NCBI RefSeq assembly: GCF_000527695.1
Contig: NZ_ATSX01000001.1
Span: 1,302,001 to 1,366,000, forward strand
From: Commensalibacter papalotli (ex Servin-Garciduenas et al. 2014)
GTDB taxonomy: Bacteria > Pseudomonadota > Alphaproteobacteria > Acetobacterales > Acetobacteraceae
Length of the DNA: 64,000 bases
Direction: 5' to 3'
The position numbers were made by a program, and so were the translations under genes. Shown here in pieces: positions 26,240 to 35,977 of this stretch. Under the pieces are notes generated by a model. The model was given only the letters and a program-made list of their open reading frames with translations. It had not been told where the DNA came from and ran no database searches. How positions within the stretch are numbered: the stretch's first letter is position 1; the number at the start of each line of letters is the position of its first letter.

Positions 26240-27109
26240 TTAAGAATCTATGAAATAAACACCTATTGTTGGGCTGCGGTACTCAACTCTTACAACAGGA
26301 AGATAAATACCTGTTTTATAATAATAACTATCTCTCATATTAAATGCTTCTGCCCCCCCTTTCTGCATATTTTCTGTTAAATAGAAAAATGCTTGAATTG
26401 GCATTGATTTAGCATCTGTTAAAGGTTTAACAATAATTTCATTATAACCAGAACCAATATTTGGATACATCTGAATTGCTCTTAAATTCTGATTAAATAA
26501 ATCTGCTGTATTGGCTGGTTGTGCATATAAATCTAATGAACCTATACTCATATCAAATGCGCATTGATATTGTTGTTTATGATTTTCATCACCACCTAAA
26601 GAAATATAATTTTGATACCATAACTCTGCTGTTGTAACAGGATTAAAACCAGCAAAAACATTTTGACATCGTCTATTTGAATCTGGGCGACCACAAGAAT
26701 CCCCTCTGCCATCTGTCCAAGCATCTGTTGGAAAAGCACAGGTTATTTCAGGTTTAACTTTATCTAATGGTGCTAACATGTTGGGATAATAAATAACCCC
26801 AGATAGTTTTCCACCGAAACCCAAACGTGCAGGAATATCTTTACGTATATATGTAAATGAAACACCTTGCCTTTTGATAGAAGCTGGACTTGGATCCCAT
26901 GCGTTATAATCATTACTATACCCTGTAAAACGAATCATAACTCCTGAACATAAAAAAGCTGGTCTTTTTGAAGAGCCGCAATTATTAACAATTTTGCTAT
27001 AATTTGCATTTAAATCATCAGCTGTACTTGCACGTGCTTGATAATTTCCACTTACGCTCAATATTGCAACAAATAAAGTTGCAATTGGCGTTATTTTAAA
27101 CAATTTCAT
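26240..27109 (-). CDS. Secreted 289-residue protein, prophage cargo (possibly halovibrin-like)
   Basis: A 27-residue signal peptide (ending NYQARA) is followed by a mature domain with about eight cysteines. Visible segments are CGSSKRPAFLCSGVMIRFTG, NAWDPSPASIKRQGVSFTYIRKD, TCAFPTDAWTDGR, WYQNYISLGG and AFFYLTENMQKGG. From memory these resemble a family of secreted proteins in Gammaproteobacteria that is often labelled halovibrin HvnA-like, but I cannot confirm this. It interrupts the portal-to-maturation gene order and has its own hairpin at 27156. Its export signal marks it as cargo rather than a virion part. The function is unknown; a secreted effector is one possibility. Confidence 0.6.
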   Translation of the reverse strand: MKLFKITPIATLFVAILSVSGNYQARASTADDLNANYSKIVNNCGSSKRPAFLCSGVMIRFTGYSNDYNAWDPSPASIKRQGVSFTYIRKDIPARLGFGGKLSGVIYYPNMLAPLDKVKPEITCAFPTDAWTDGRGDSCGRPDSNRRCQNVFAGFNPVTTAELWYQNYISLGGDENHKQQYQCAFDMSIGSLDLYAQPANTADLFNQNLRAIQMYPNIGSGYNEIIVKPLTDAKSMPIQAFFYLTENMQKGGAEAFNMRDSYYYKTGIYLPVVRVEYRSPTIGVYFIDS

Positions 27110-27155
27110 TTTTGTCTCTTTTTATATAAAATGTAAAAATTGAACAAAAAGGCAT

Positions 27156-27182
27156 AAAAAAAACCCCCATAAGGGAGCTTTC
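27156..27182 (-). terminator. Hairpin with T8 run between portal and secreted cargo gene
   Basis: CTCCC and GGGGG arms with a TTAT loop are followed by eight T residues on the minus strand. It ends about 45 bases before the cargo gene start. Confidence 0.75.
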
Positions 27183-27209
27183 AAAACCGTCTTTTATTCA
27201 TTGTAAATT

Positions 27210-28583
27210 TTAGAGATTTTTGTGACTAATTATCTCTTTAATCTGCTTGGTATCAATTGCACCGACACCCAGATAATCTGATAAAATTTTTGCTGTATTT
27301 ACATCAACTTGTGATTGTTGGACTTCATCTAATTGCCATAATGAGTTGAATTCAAATGTAATATTTTTATCAATCAACCCAAATAAATGTAATTGTACAA
27401 TTTTTAATATAATATCAATTGGTCCACGCAATACTGATTGCTGTAAAGCAGAAATTTTGTCATAAAAACAGCGTATTTCTCCATCAGAGGAAGCATTTAA
27501 TCCAGAAGGAGTAATCCCTAATAATTTCACCAGTGGGATACCAGAAATAGAGGCTAAATGTTCTTGAGATTGTGCTTGTAATTTATCTAAACCCGATAAA
27601 GGAGTAGAAATATTAGCTAGATCTTCACTATCTTTATCAACAATTTGTAAGCCACGATTATCTCGATAAGCAGCCATTAACTCTGCTCTTTTACTGAGTT
27701 CTTCACATCCAGGGCTTAATAATTGTGATAGATCCGTTTTTAACACCATGGTTGAAAAGGATTTAATTAAATCTGCTACTGACTGGCGTGTGCATAACCA
27801 ATTATCGACATAAGGTTTACACATAAATGCCAATGGCACACCACCGAAATTATAAGCAGGTTTCAAAATATCAGGCACGGGCTGAGAGATCATTGAAATC
27901 AGACGAGAGGCATGAATTTGTTGTCCCAAAACCCACCATACAGAAGGTTTGTAAAAATCTTCACTAAAAGGATCAATAGCATCATAATTCACAGGGGTTA
28001 CCCAAGTAGGGTCAAGTAATTTAATCGATTTCAGCTCACCTTTTTTAATTTTCTTGGAGGTTAAAAAAAGTGGACTCAATTTTTCTTCATGATCATGCTG
28101 TGCTGTTTGCAAATCAATATATAAAAAAGATTGTCCAAAATAGCCTTCTGTGCAAAGCGCCCTACGCATTAATCCTTGAATATCCAAACGTTTAAACTCA
28201 TTATTAATTTGGTCTATTTTATCGGAATAATTAATTGACTTGTTTAAACTTTTAAAAGTAATCCACTGTCTTGTTGCTTCTTCTGCTCTTGTTTCCACAA
28301 CCATACGATATTCTCCTCGCAAAGAAAGTTGAGCAAGATAAGGGTATCCAGGAAATCCAATCCCCTCCTCAAACAATGTTGTTATTGGATCATTGGTAAC
28401 ATTGAAATTACGAAATTGATCAATAAAGACACTGTCACTCACGATCTCATGATGAGAATCATCTTCCTCACCAACAATTCCATCTGGAACTTCATAAGGT
28501 GCAAACATATCTTGTTTATTTATAAGATCATTTTTCTTCATTCCAGAGATATGAATTTCTCTAAATCTATTTTTTTTTACCAT
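27210..28583 (-). CDS. Phage portal protein (DUF1073-type)
   Basis: The 457-residue protein follows the large terminase gene. Family signs are FRNFNVTNDPITTLFEEG, PYLAQLSLRGEYRMVVETRAEEATRQW and, later, LSGLDKLQAQSQEHLASISGIPLVKLLG, with ASSDGEIRCFYDKI. It forms the dodecameric channel for DNA entry. The family is sometimes labelled anti-CBASS Acb1-like in databases, but no HxT/S pair of a 2H phosphoesterase is present here. I therefore call only the portal function. Confidence 0.85.
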   Translation of the reverse strand: MVKKNRFREIHISGMKKNDLINKQDMFAPYEVPDGIVGEEDDSHHEIVSDSVFIDQFRNFNVTNDPITTLFEEGIGFPGYPYLAQLSLRGEYRMVVETRAEEATRQWITFKSLNKSINYSDKIDQINNEFKRLDIQGLMRRALCTEGYFGQSFLYIDLQTAQHDHEEKLSPLFLTSKKIKKGELKSIKLLDPTWVTPVNYDAIDPFSEDFYKPSVWWVLGQQIHASRLISMISQPVPDILKPAYNFGGVPLAFMCKPYVDNWLCTRQSVADLIKSFSTMVLKTDLSQLLSPGCEELSKRAELMAAYRDNRGLQIVDKDSEDLANISTPLSGLDKLQAQSQEHLASISGIPLVKLLGITPSGLNASSDGEIRCFYDKISALQQSVLRGPIDIILKIVQLHLFGLIDKNITFEFNSLWQLDEVQQSQVDVNTAKILSDYLGVGAIDTKQIKEIISHKNL

Positions 28584-28637
28584 TATTTATTTTCTCAACT
28601 ATTTTTGAATTGCCAAAAGCAAATGCTGGTCATTAAA

Positions 28638-30098
28638 TCAGCTTTGTTGTTTTTTAATTGCTAATAATTTTGCAAAAGAAGGCATTTTGGGTAAGTTTTT
28701 CTTGATCGCAATAAAAGAAAAAGCTCCAGCTGCAGCATCAACCTGATCATCATGAGCTCCCTTTGGAAATATGCCAAGCTCTTCTAAAAACGATCTATTC
28801 CATGGTGCCCTTACTAACGCCACATTCCCCATATTTACCTGAGCTGCAAAAGGATCTGCCCTAGTTGCCTTGTCCCCAGTTTCCCTAACTGATTGAATTT
28901 TATAACCAGCAAGTAATTTTGTATAATATTGAACCTGTGCAACACCTGCTTGCCCTGGATCTTGTGGTAATATAATACGCACATCTATTCCATCCTGACT
29001 GGCTACACTCATGACCGTTTGTGAAACCTCATCGGGACAACCCCGAAAACGCACCACATCAAGAATAGTATAACCGCCATCCTCATTACGCTGCATCTTG
29101 ACCCCAACCGTCCAATCAGGATCATATCCTCTTGACGCTTGGCTAGCTGCAAAATCCCAACGTCTGACAGTCTGAACAGATTTAGGAGGAGCATCAATCA
29201 CAGGAACTTTGAGTGTTTTAAAAAATGATCCTGTCACCAAAGTTGGAATACCCTGATATAAAGATAACCAGTCGCGCTCCCCTACTGCTTTTTCAATTTG
29301 CAATAATTCCTGTTCGCCAAAAACATCAGCCCACAACGGTGCATTTAAAGGACGATTTAACGGATCATCTTCCATTGCTCTTGCAGGTAAATGTAAAATA
29401 TCCCAAACTTCACCCGTGCCATTTTCCATTTCATTCATTAAGCGCCCTGCTAAATCATCAACATGCCAACGAGTAAGAGCCAAAATAATTGCTCCACCTG
29501 GCATTATTCTGGTACGTAATACTGATTTATACCAATCCCAGATATTGTCGCGTATGTTCAAACTTTCTGCATCCTGACGATCTTTTACAGGATCATCAAT
29601 AATCGCCAAATCACCGCCATAACCAGTAATAGACCCACCAACACCAGAAGATAAAAAGACACCTCCTTGATTTGTTTCCCATAAATCCTTTGCTTTGCTA
29701 TCGGAAGATAAAGAAACTGCGGGAAAGATATTTTTAAATAAACGAGACCCAACGATATTACGAACATCCTTACCAAAACTATCCGAAAGTTTTGCTGAGT
29801 AACTGGCTACTATTAATTGTTTAGTAGGATTTCTTCCCAAAAACCAAGCAGGAAAACGTTTGGAAGTAAGCTCACTTTTACCATGCCTAGGAGGCATAAA
29901 AACCATAAGTCTTTTTATTCTTCCTTGTTCTACAGCTTCGAGTTTTTCACACAATAAACGATGATGAAGTCCTGTAAAATAATCTTGCTTTGTATAAACT
30001 GTAAAATCAATTAAATGCTCTCTGGCTGATCGACGCTTTTTTAATTCACGAAGGGCTATAATCCTTGCTTGCGCCGATAAAGATTTGCAGCTCTTCAT
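28638..30098 (-). CDS. Terminase large subunit
   Basis: The protein has 486 residues from the ATG at 30098 (AGAGGA eight bases upstream). It has the Walker A-like PPRHGKSE near residue 70, Walker B DLAIIDDP, a coupling segment with ALTRWHVDDLAGRL, and a C-terminal nuclease half with RRWDFAASQ, DPDWTVGVKM, ILPQDPGQAG and HDDQVDAAAGAF. It cuts and pumps DNA into proheads. The start overlaps the small gene at 30046-30357. Confidence 0.92.
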   Translation of the reverse strand: MKSCKSLSAQARIIALRELKKRRSAREHLIDFTVYTKQDYFTGLHHRLLCEKLEAVEQGRIKRLMVFMPPRHGKSELTSKRFPAWFLGRNPTKQLIVASYSAKLSDSFGKDVRNIVGSRLFKNIFPAVSLSSDSKAKDLWETNQGGVFLSSGVGGSITGYGGDLAIIDDPVKDRQDAESLNIRDNIWDWYKSVLRTRIMPGGAIILALTRWHVDDLAGRLMNEMENGTGEVWDILHLPARAMEDDPLNRPLNAPLWADVFGEQELLQIEKAVGERDWLSLYQGIPTLVTGSFFKTLKVPVIDAPPKSVQTVRRWDFAASQASRGYDPDWTVGVKMQRNEDGGYTILDVVRFRGCPDEVSQTVMSVASQDGIDVRIILPQDPGQAGVAQVQYYTKLLAGYKIQSVRETGDKATRADPFAAQVNMGNVALVRAPWNRSFLEELGIFPKGAHDDQVDAAAGAFSFIAIKKNLPKMPSFAKLLAIKKQQS

Positions 30099-30357
30099 CA
30101 CTCATTTCCTCTGGCTGCTTTATATTCGTTACTTCTAATTTTGACTCTGTTAATTTAGCATGAAGATATGGTGCAACCTTGTATGCAACATTTAATGCTA
30201 AATCATAATTTTCTTCTTCAAGACTTTTATTCATAATAAAAATCATGACTTCTAGAGGCGTTTTTTGTATTTGATCGACTGTTTTACTATTTTTTTTTAT
30301 AATTCTCTTTACAGTTTTTTTAGGTATAATACTTTTCTCAATATCAACTTTTACCAC
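30046..30357 (-). CDS. Small terminase-like protein
   Basis: The 103-residue protein directly precedes and overlaps the large terminase gene. It has a Lys-rich N-terminus and then TPLEVMIFIMNKSLEEENYDLALNVAYKVAPYLHAKLTE. This TPLEVM...APYxHAKL pattern occurs in small proteins ahead of TerL in many alphaproteobacterial prophages. It probably recognises the packaging site, although no classical HTH is evident in the part I can read. Confidence 0.68.
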   Translation of the reverse strand: MVKVDIEKSIIPKKTVKRIIKKNSKTVDQIQKTPLEVMIFIMNKSLEEENYDLALNVAYKVAPYLHAKLTESKLEVTNIKQPEEMSDEELQIFIGASKDYSPS

Positions 30358-30510
30358 CTTATTAGCCTTTTAAATTCCACCACTGTAATTTTCACATTTA
30401 TCTCAGCTTTAATTTTATTCCATATGGCAACGAAGTTAAATACATCAATAAAAATTACTCTATAGTCATAAAAACAATACGAATTCATAATATTATCCAT
30501 TTTAACAATT

Positions 30511-30543
30511 AAAAAAGCGAATGTAATTCACTGTACATTCGCC
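30511..30543 (-). terminator. Intrinsic terminator of the GlxA-type regulator gene
   Basis: GCGAATGTA and TACATTCGC arms are followed by TTTTTT on the minus strand. Confidence 0.85.
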
Positions 30544-30595
30544 AACAGCTCATCAATAAATTTAAATTATCTGAACTAGTTTTTATCTATTTTTA

Positions 30596-31582
30596 TCAAA
30601 TAATAGTAAAAATCTGACGATAAATATTTGGTTTTATACCAACGATTTTAGTAAATACTTTAGAAAAAGCACTTTCATTACAATATCCAACATTAAAAGC
30701 AATCTGCTTAATCGATAACTCAGTAAATTCTAAAAATATTTGTGATTGATGGACACGATAACGTTGTAAATACTCTGTAATATTTAGTCCTGTCGCTTTT
30801 ACGAAGCGCCTTTGTAACGTACGCATCTTTAATTTAGCAATCTGGGCAAGTTTTTTTAAAGATATTGTTTTTTTAATATTTGCATTTTTAATCCAATTCT
30901 GGACTCTTAAAATATCAATGTCCCCATGATATAAACAAGGATCGAATATACAAAAATGACGTTGTTCTCTTCGGGAAGATTGTAATAGGCACATTTTAGC
31001 AGTTTCAACCATTACAACTGGCCCTAATAAGCGTTTAATCAAACACAGCCCCAAATCTCCCCAGCACACTCCACCACTCGACGTTACAATATCGACATCA
31101 TCAATCAACAGCTGATCTAATTGTAATATAATATTTGGAAATAGATGCTTAAAAATATTTCCGTATTTCCAATGTGTCGTCACCACCCTATTTTCTAATA
31201 ATCCTGTTTGTGCTAATAAAAAAGCCCCTGTGCCAACAGAGGCCAAAATAGTTCCTTTTTGATGATGAAATTGCAAAAATTTTATATATAAATTATCTTC
31301 AGAAATAGAAGGAATACCCTTCAAATCTGGGGGAATAATAATTACAGTAAATTCTTTATCTGGATGATACGTTTTTAAAAAAGCAATATCTGCATAATCA
31401 ATTTTATCCTCCAAATCAATTATACTAACCGTTAAATCTGGAAAAGATTGCTCTGTTATTTTCCGCGCTAATTGGTTGGCTACCATAAATATATCTCTTA
31501 AACCCAAAATGGTTACCTCTTGGGCATCAGAATAGCGTAGAATACCAATATGTATTGATTGAAAATTTGTCATTTTTGCCAT
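30596..31582 (-). CDS. GlxA-family transcriptional regulator (DJ-1/PfpI + AraC domains)
   Basis: The 328-residue protein has an N-terminal DJ-1/PfpI-like domain (FTVIIIPPDLKGIPS, then ILASVGTGAFLLAQTGLLE). The usual nucleophile Cys is replaced by Gly (ASVGTGAF), so it is a sensor rather than an enzyme. The C-terminal AraC/XylS domain has two helix-turn-helix units (LKKLAQIAKLKMRTLQRRFVK and IKQIAFNVGYCNESAFSKVF). It has its own terminator and lies between the packaging genes and the control region of the prophage. It may be cargo acquired from a host genome. The ligand and targets are unknown. Confidence 0.85.
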   Translation of the reverse strand: MAKMTNFQSIHIGILRYSDAQEVTILGLRDIFMVANQLARKITEQSFPDLTVSIIDLEDKIDYADIAFLKTYHPDKEFTVIIIPPDLKGIPSISEDNLYIKFLQFHHQKGTILASVGTGAFLLAQTGLLENRVVTTHWKYGNIFKHLFPNIILQLDQLLIDDVDIVTSSGGVCWGDLGLCLIKRLLGPVVMVETAKMCLLQSSRREQRHFCIFDPCLYHGDIDILRVQNWIKNANIKKTISLKKLAQIAKLKMRTLQRRFVKATGLNITEYLQRYRVHQSQIFLEFTELSIKQIAFNVGYCNESAFSKVFTKIVGIKPNIYRQIFTII

Positions 31583-32003
31583 CAGTATTATTTAAGTTAG
31601 AGTGATTACTAAAAAGAAATAAAGGACTTAAAAAATCTCTTTATCTGATTATATTAATATTAAGAAAATGTGATATAAGTTGAAAAATCACTTTTCTTCA
31701 AAGATAGGATAAGCAATAAAGCATATTAAATTCAATGAGTTACAATATAATTTGTTTTTAACACTTATCATTTATATTTCGTTTTTTTAGTTGAAAAACA
31801 GAATATAATTGCACAAAATATTTTCAAAGTAATTACAAAATCTCATAAGTTCTAAATTAGTTGAACTTTTTAAACTTACAAAATTTTGTTCAATATCAGA
31901 TACATATGCATTTGATGAATAAAACTCATTAAATATACAAAATAAATATGTTATATAAAACAAGTAGCTATTAATTGTGTTACATGAGCAATATATATAA
32001 AAA

Positions 32004-32036
32004 TAGCCTCATTATATTAATAAAAATAATGAGGCT
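32004..32036. terminator. Perfect 12-bp inverted repeat in the gene-free segment
   Basis: TAGCCTCATTAT and ATAATGAGGCTA enclose a nine-base AT loop. There is no assigned gene on either side that it obviously ends, so it could end an unannotated small transcript. Confidence 0.55.
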
Positions 32037-32436
32037 ACATAAATAAAATTTAAAGAATATAAACTCTTAATAATATAAACATGGTTTTCTGGAAATAAAT
32101 ATAATATTAATCTTAAATAAAGACGCAATTAATATATTATATAAACAATTTAACATAACTTTGACAAGAATACAAGTTATATTTACAAAATTATGATCTT
32201 ATTTATTGATACAAAGCACGACAAAATATTAATGAGAACAGTTTTTTTTAATATTTGAATACATTTCTTAAAGGTTTAGATAAATACATTTCAATTTTAT
32301 TTTTGAACCATAGTTTGTAGAGTAATTTATAATTATGAAGAATATTTATTTTCTCTTCATAAAACATATAAAATTAGTCTCTCAACAGCTACTTTTCACC
32401 TTTGGCATCACGATTAGGCAAATAATATCATCATGC

Positions 32437-32477
32437 GAAAAGCAAGAACAACCCTTAATGGTTTTGCTCTTGCTTTC
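32437..32477 (-). terminator. Probable terminator downstream of the gene at 32579-33112
   Basis: Long arms GAAAGCAAGAGCAAAACC and GGGTTGTTCTTGCTTTTC (one or two mismatches) enclose ATTAA. On the minus strand it lies about 100 bases after the stop of that gene. Confidence 0.6.
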
Positions 32478-32578
32478 ATATATATATGTGTTCTGCAAAT
32501 ATAAATCATGAAAAAGTATAATTACTATTTAATAATTATATAAAGCAATTTATGTATTATTTTATTAAAATTTTATCA

Positions 32579-33112
32579 TCATTTTAGATATTCATTTTCA
32601 ATTGCTTCTTCAAGTAAAATAAAAGTAGAAAGCACTTGTCCCATTGTGTAATGTAAATTTAATTTCATTGTTTGAGAAATTTCTTTTGTACTCATATTTC
32701 CTAACACAATCATATTTAAAATACTTCTATGATAACGTCCTATTTCATTCCAAATTTTAAACAACTTTTCATAAGCTTCATGTTGAGCAGCTGACGGTTC
32801 CCAATGACCACTATTACCTTCTCTTAATAAATTGATTCTAGCATATAGATCACCTGTTTTACCTAAAGCTTTTTCGCATAAGATAGCATATTTTTCTGCA
32901 CTATCTCTCTGTTCTTGTGTAATAGAGCCCCGATTTAACATTTCATCATAAATGGATTTCCTACGTAATCGTGTAACCCTTACTTTCGAATTTTGGGGAT
33001 CCTCACCTTTTTCAAATTGATATTCACCCCGCAAATAAGGTAAAATCATCCCTTGCTTTTTAGCAATTTTGGGAAAGCTCACTTTTGTTTTTTTCTTTAT
33101 ATATCCTGTCAT
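32579..33112 (-). CDS. Hypothetical phage protein, possible DNA-binding regulator
   Basis: The 177-residue protein is basic at the N-terminus (GYIKKKTKVSFPKIAKKQG) and helical elsewhere. The C-terminal part, RYHRSILNMIVLGNMSTKEISQTMKLN, followed by a helix ending FILLEEAIENEY, looks like a sigma-region-4-type helix-turn-helix. It lies alone on the minus strand between packaging and replication genes, the place where late regulators are often found. No family is recognised. Confidence 0.55.
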   Translation of the reverse strand: MTGYIKKKTKVSFPKIAKKQGMILPYLRGEYQFEKGEDPQNSKVRVTRLRRKSIYDEMLNRGSITQEQRDSAEKYAILCEKALGKTGDLYARINLLREGNSGHWEPSAAQHEAYEKLFKIWNEIGRYHRSILNMIVLGNMSTKEISQTMKLNLHYTMGQVLSTFILLEEAIENEYLK

Positions 33113-33654
33113 TTTATATTACCTCTCAATCAAAATGAATTCATGTATTGTAAACTGTAATTTTCTAAATAATCTCTGTAACAATTCTATATTTCTTTGA
33201 ACGTTTTTCGTTTATATTCACATTATTTTTCAACTTCATATTCCGATGAATAAAATAATGGTTTACTTTCTATAAATGTTTTTATAAAAAACGAACTAAA
33301 GGCAACTCATTAAAATACGGTAGAAATTTTAATTTTAAAATTAAAAATAGATTTAATAACCTGGTGAATAATCATTAAAGTTGCTTTGAGAACGACTACA
33401 AAAAATTATAAAATTACCCTAGTTTGGTTTGTCTTAACCGCGTATGTATTTGACGATGATCAATAAAAGAAAGCGCATTATTAGAATTTTATATAAACTT
33501 CCCTCTTGCATCAGTATATGCAAGAACAGTTTTGTTAGTTTAATAAAAAAATTTTATGAAACTTATCTCTAAAATTTGTGCTCTTAAATGCATATCCATA
33601 CTCTCATATATTGACTAACCGGTTTTATTGCTCTGCAGCTAAATAAGTTTGGAT
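33113..33654. other. Gene-free AT-rich spacer
   Basis: I see no coding frame with a credible start and no strong hairpin. It contains the upstream region of the gene at 32579-33112 and the 3' flank of the replication-like gene. Confidence 0.5.
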
Positions 33655-34428
33655 TTAAATAGTTTTTTTAATGATAGCTTGTGTTTTTTGATTGACTAGC
33701 TGCCTACACCAACGGCGCCAAGCTGCTTCCCAATCCATTTTATTCGCTTCTTTACCTGTCTTTGCATGCCAGTAATCGCAAAAATCTTCTGCAATTTTAT
33801 CAGGACAAAGATAAAGACGAATAGCATATTGCCGACAATTTTCATCAGGGAGCCATTTCTGTGGTAATCGATAACCAACAAAATTGTAATTTTTTTCTAT
33901 TATACCCTTGATATTATCGTCTCCTCTCCCCATATAAGTGGGGATGTGTATATCTTGTATTCCAACTTGTATTTTCTTATATAAAGAAGAATCTTTTATA
34001 ACATCTTGTTCTCCTTGACTTTTTAGGCGATAATCTGATAGTAATTTGTTTTTTTTATAAAGATTATCGCCCTTTTTTAATCCTCCTAATAAATGACTAT
34101 TTTTTGATCTCCGCTTTTCTTCACGTACAATACGACGACAATATAAGATCCCCTCTTCTGTTACCGAACATACATCATTATCTATTAATTTTTTTAATAG
34201 ACGTTCAGCTCTGTCTTTGCGAATACCCACACGTTTGGCAATATCAAATACAGTCATTGGGCGGCTATTAATAACTAAATAGCCAATTTGATCGCTTTTA
34301 TGCATCATTGCAATCAAATTGATCCATAATCCTTGCACCGCTAAATCACAACTTTGTAAATTAATATCATTCAACCAAGCATCCCAATAAAATTTTCCCC
34401 AATTATATTTAAAATCTACATTTTCCAT
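33655..34428 (-). CDS. Phage replication initiator-like protein with helix-turn-helix
   Basis: The protein has 257 residues from the ATG at 34428 (AGAGG eight bases upstream); the longer frame to 34497 lacks a ribosome site. The N-terminus KYNWGKFYWDAWLNDINLQSCDLAVQGLWINLIA resembles DUF1376-like replication proteins. It is followed by a winged-helix stretch FDIAKRVGIRKDRAERLLKKLIDND and a C-terminal WHAKTGKEANKMDWEAAWRRW segment typical of phage replication initiators. It is the first early gene left of the repressor control region. Confidence 0.72.
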   Translation of the reverse strand: MENVDFKYNWGKFYWDAWLNDINLQSCDLAVQGLWINLIAMMHKSDQIGYLVINSRPMTVFDIAKRVGIRKDRAERLLKKLIDNDVCSVTEEGILYCRRIVREEKRRSKNSHLLGGLKKGDNLYKKNKLLSDYRLKSQGEQDVIKDSSLYKKIQVGIQDIHIPTYMGRGDDNIKGIIEKNYNFVGYRLPQKWLPDENCRQYAIRLYLCPDKIAEDFCDYWHAKTGKEANKMDWEAAWRRWCRQLVNQKTQAIIKKTI

Positions 34429-35001
34429 AGTGTTTACCTCTAAACACAACATTATATAATTTATCTCGTTATTATAATGTTCTAATATATCACCCAATTC
34501 ATAAATTTACCTATATAGGTTATTTAATATCATATTATTTAAGCATAATATTTATCCTTTCGTTTTTAAATAAAGATATATCAAAAATATTCTTAATACT
34601 TATGCATCAAGTATAAAGTAAGCATACAATTTTTTTTTATAAATTTTTTATCCACTTCTTATCGTTTCATTTCAAAAAAAGAATAAATTTAGTTGCTTGA
34701 CTTTATGATATAGATGTCTCTATACAATTAATTATTTTGTAAAAGCTCTTGAATATTTGTAGATGAACAATAAATTCCAAATAATAAAACTTCACTTTAT
34801 TTGAAATATATTCACTTATAAGCATGAAACACCTTACGAAACAAAAAAAACACCTCAACATCAGATATCAATAAAACCTTTGATATAAAAAGAAAAAATT
34901 GTAACATAGAATATAAATAAGGTTATTATACCTTAATGTCAATATAAAAATAAGGCGTTAATTCCTGATAATTTTTTGAACTTTTAACACTTGTAACGAA
35001 A
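34429..35001. promoter_or_regulatory. Divergent control region between replication gene and repressor
   Basis: This gene-free AT-rich stretch of about 570 bases separates divergent early and repressor genes. A perfect 12-bp palindrome, ACCTATATAGGT, is at 34509-34520, and an inverted repeat AAGGT...ACCTT is at 34919-34934, near the repressor start. These are candidate operators for the S24-type repressor. I cannot place promoters with confidence. Confidence 0.5.
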
Positions 35002-35751
35002 ATGAAAAATCAAACCTTACTTGATCAAATTGAAAAAATCCTTAAAGAAAAAGGACTAAGCGCCAGAAAAGCTTCTATCAAAGCTGGTATAGGAGAAGAT
35101 TTTATCCGAAATCTGCGACGATACAACAATATTCCAAAAATGGACAAATTGCTCAAGCTTGCCAATGCCTTAGATGTTGATTTAAACTATTTTCTTATTT
35201 CGGCAAAAAATAATAAAGAGCCCGTTAAAAATAAGGTTAATTCACCGATACCAATAACAACCATCTATATACGTGGAGAAGTGCAAGCTGGACAATGGAA
35301 TACTGCCGTAGAATGGCCTAAAAGTGATTGGATTCCCTTAACAGTTCCCTCTGATCGCCGTTATAAGCATTTCACAACATTTGCTCTAACAGTTAAGGGA
35401 GACTCTATGAACTTATTATATCCTGAAGGTACCATCGTTATAGCTGTTAACTTCACAGATATCGGTCGCAATCCAGAAGATGGAGACTGTGTCATTACAA
35501 TTAGGCGAGATACTTTGACAGATTGCTATGAAGCAACCCTTAAAATTATTCAAATCAAAGAAGATGGTAGCGTCTTGTTATGGCCCAAAAGTGACAATCC
35601 TAATTTTGTTAAACCAATTATTCTTCCCAAACTCACCACCGAGTATCAAGGAAATGGTATGGACGGAGATAATGCTTCCACTCCTGATATTACAATACAA
35701 AGTCTCGTAATTGGGAGTTACAATATTGTTGGCAAAATGAATATTAAATAA
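35002..35751 (+). CDS. CI/LexA-type phage repressor (HTH + S24 peptidase)
   Basis: The 249-residue protein has an N-terminal HTH (residues about 18-65: LSARKASIKAGIGEDFIRNL) and a C-terminal S24 domain. The domain carries the probable self-cleavage site Ala96-Gly97 (VQAGQW), catalytic Ser135 in GDSMN and Lys181 in ATLKII. It should hold the prophage silent and self-cleave during the SOS response. It is transcribed away from the early genes. The full catalytic dyad suggests an inducible prophage, at least at this step. Confidence 0.88.
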   Translation: MKNQTLLDQIEKILKEKGLSARKASIKAGIGEDFIRNLRRYNNIPKMDKLLKLANALDVDLNYFLISAKNNKEPVKNKVNSPIPITTIYIRGEVQAGQWNTAVEWPKSDWIPLTVPSDRRYKHFTTFALTVKGDSMNLLYPEGTIVIAVNFTDIGRNPEDGDCVITIRRDTLTDCYEATLKIIQIKEDGSVLLWPKSDNPNFVKPIILPKLTTEYQGNGMDGDNASTPDITIQSLVIGSYNIVGKMNIK

Positions 35752-35977
35752 ACAAACAATAGTGATTTTATTATTTTCAACACTTATAATTTAATTAATT
35801 TACATAATTTTAATAATAGAACAACAAAGTAAATAAGCTATATTTATAATGGTATCGCATAGACAAAATCGCTATTATTGCTTTTTATAAATAGATATGA
35901 TAACAATACAAATGCCTTTCACTTTGCTTAATTATAAGGCAGTATTTAATTAATTTAAATTATTTGGAGAATATAAA

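Larger units (their letters stand above)
31583..32578. other. Gene-free, AT-rich 1-kb segment in the prophage
   Basis: No convincing coding frame is present. It contains two clear inverted repeats, at 32004-32036 and 32437-32477, and the upstream region of the GlxA-type regulator. It may hold regulatory sites, a small RNA, or decayed early genes; the sequence gives no decisive sign. Confidence 0.6.

Noticed and set aside
27210-28583. Anti-CBASS (Acb1-like) function of the DUF1073 protein
   Set aside because: No 2H phosphoesterase HxT/S pair is seen; position and motifs fit a portal protein only.
35752-35977. Right-hand attachment site of the main prophage near the repressor
   Set aside because: No integrase, tRNA or repeat marks the boundary; the prophage end cannot be placed from this window alone.
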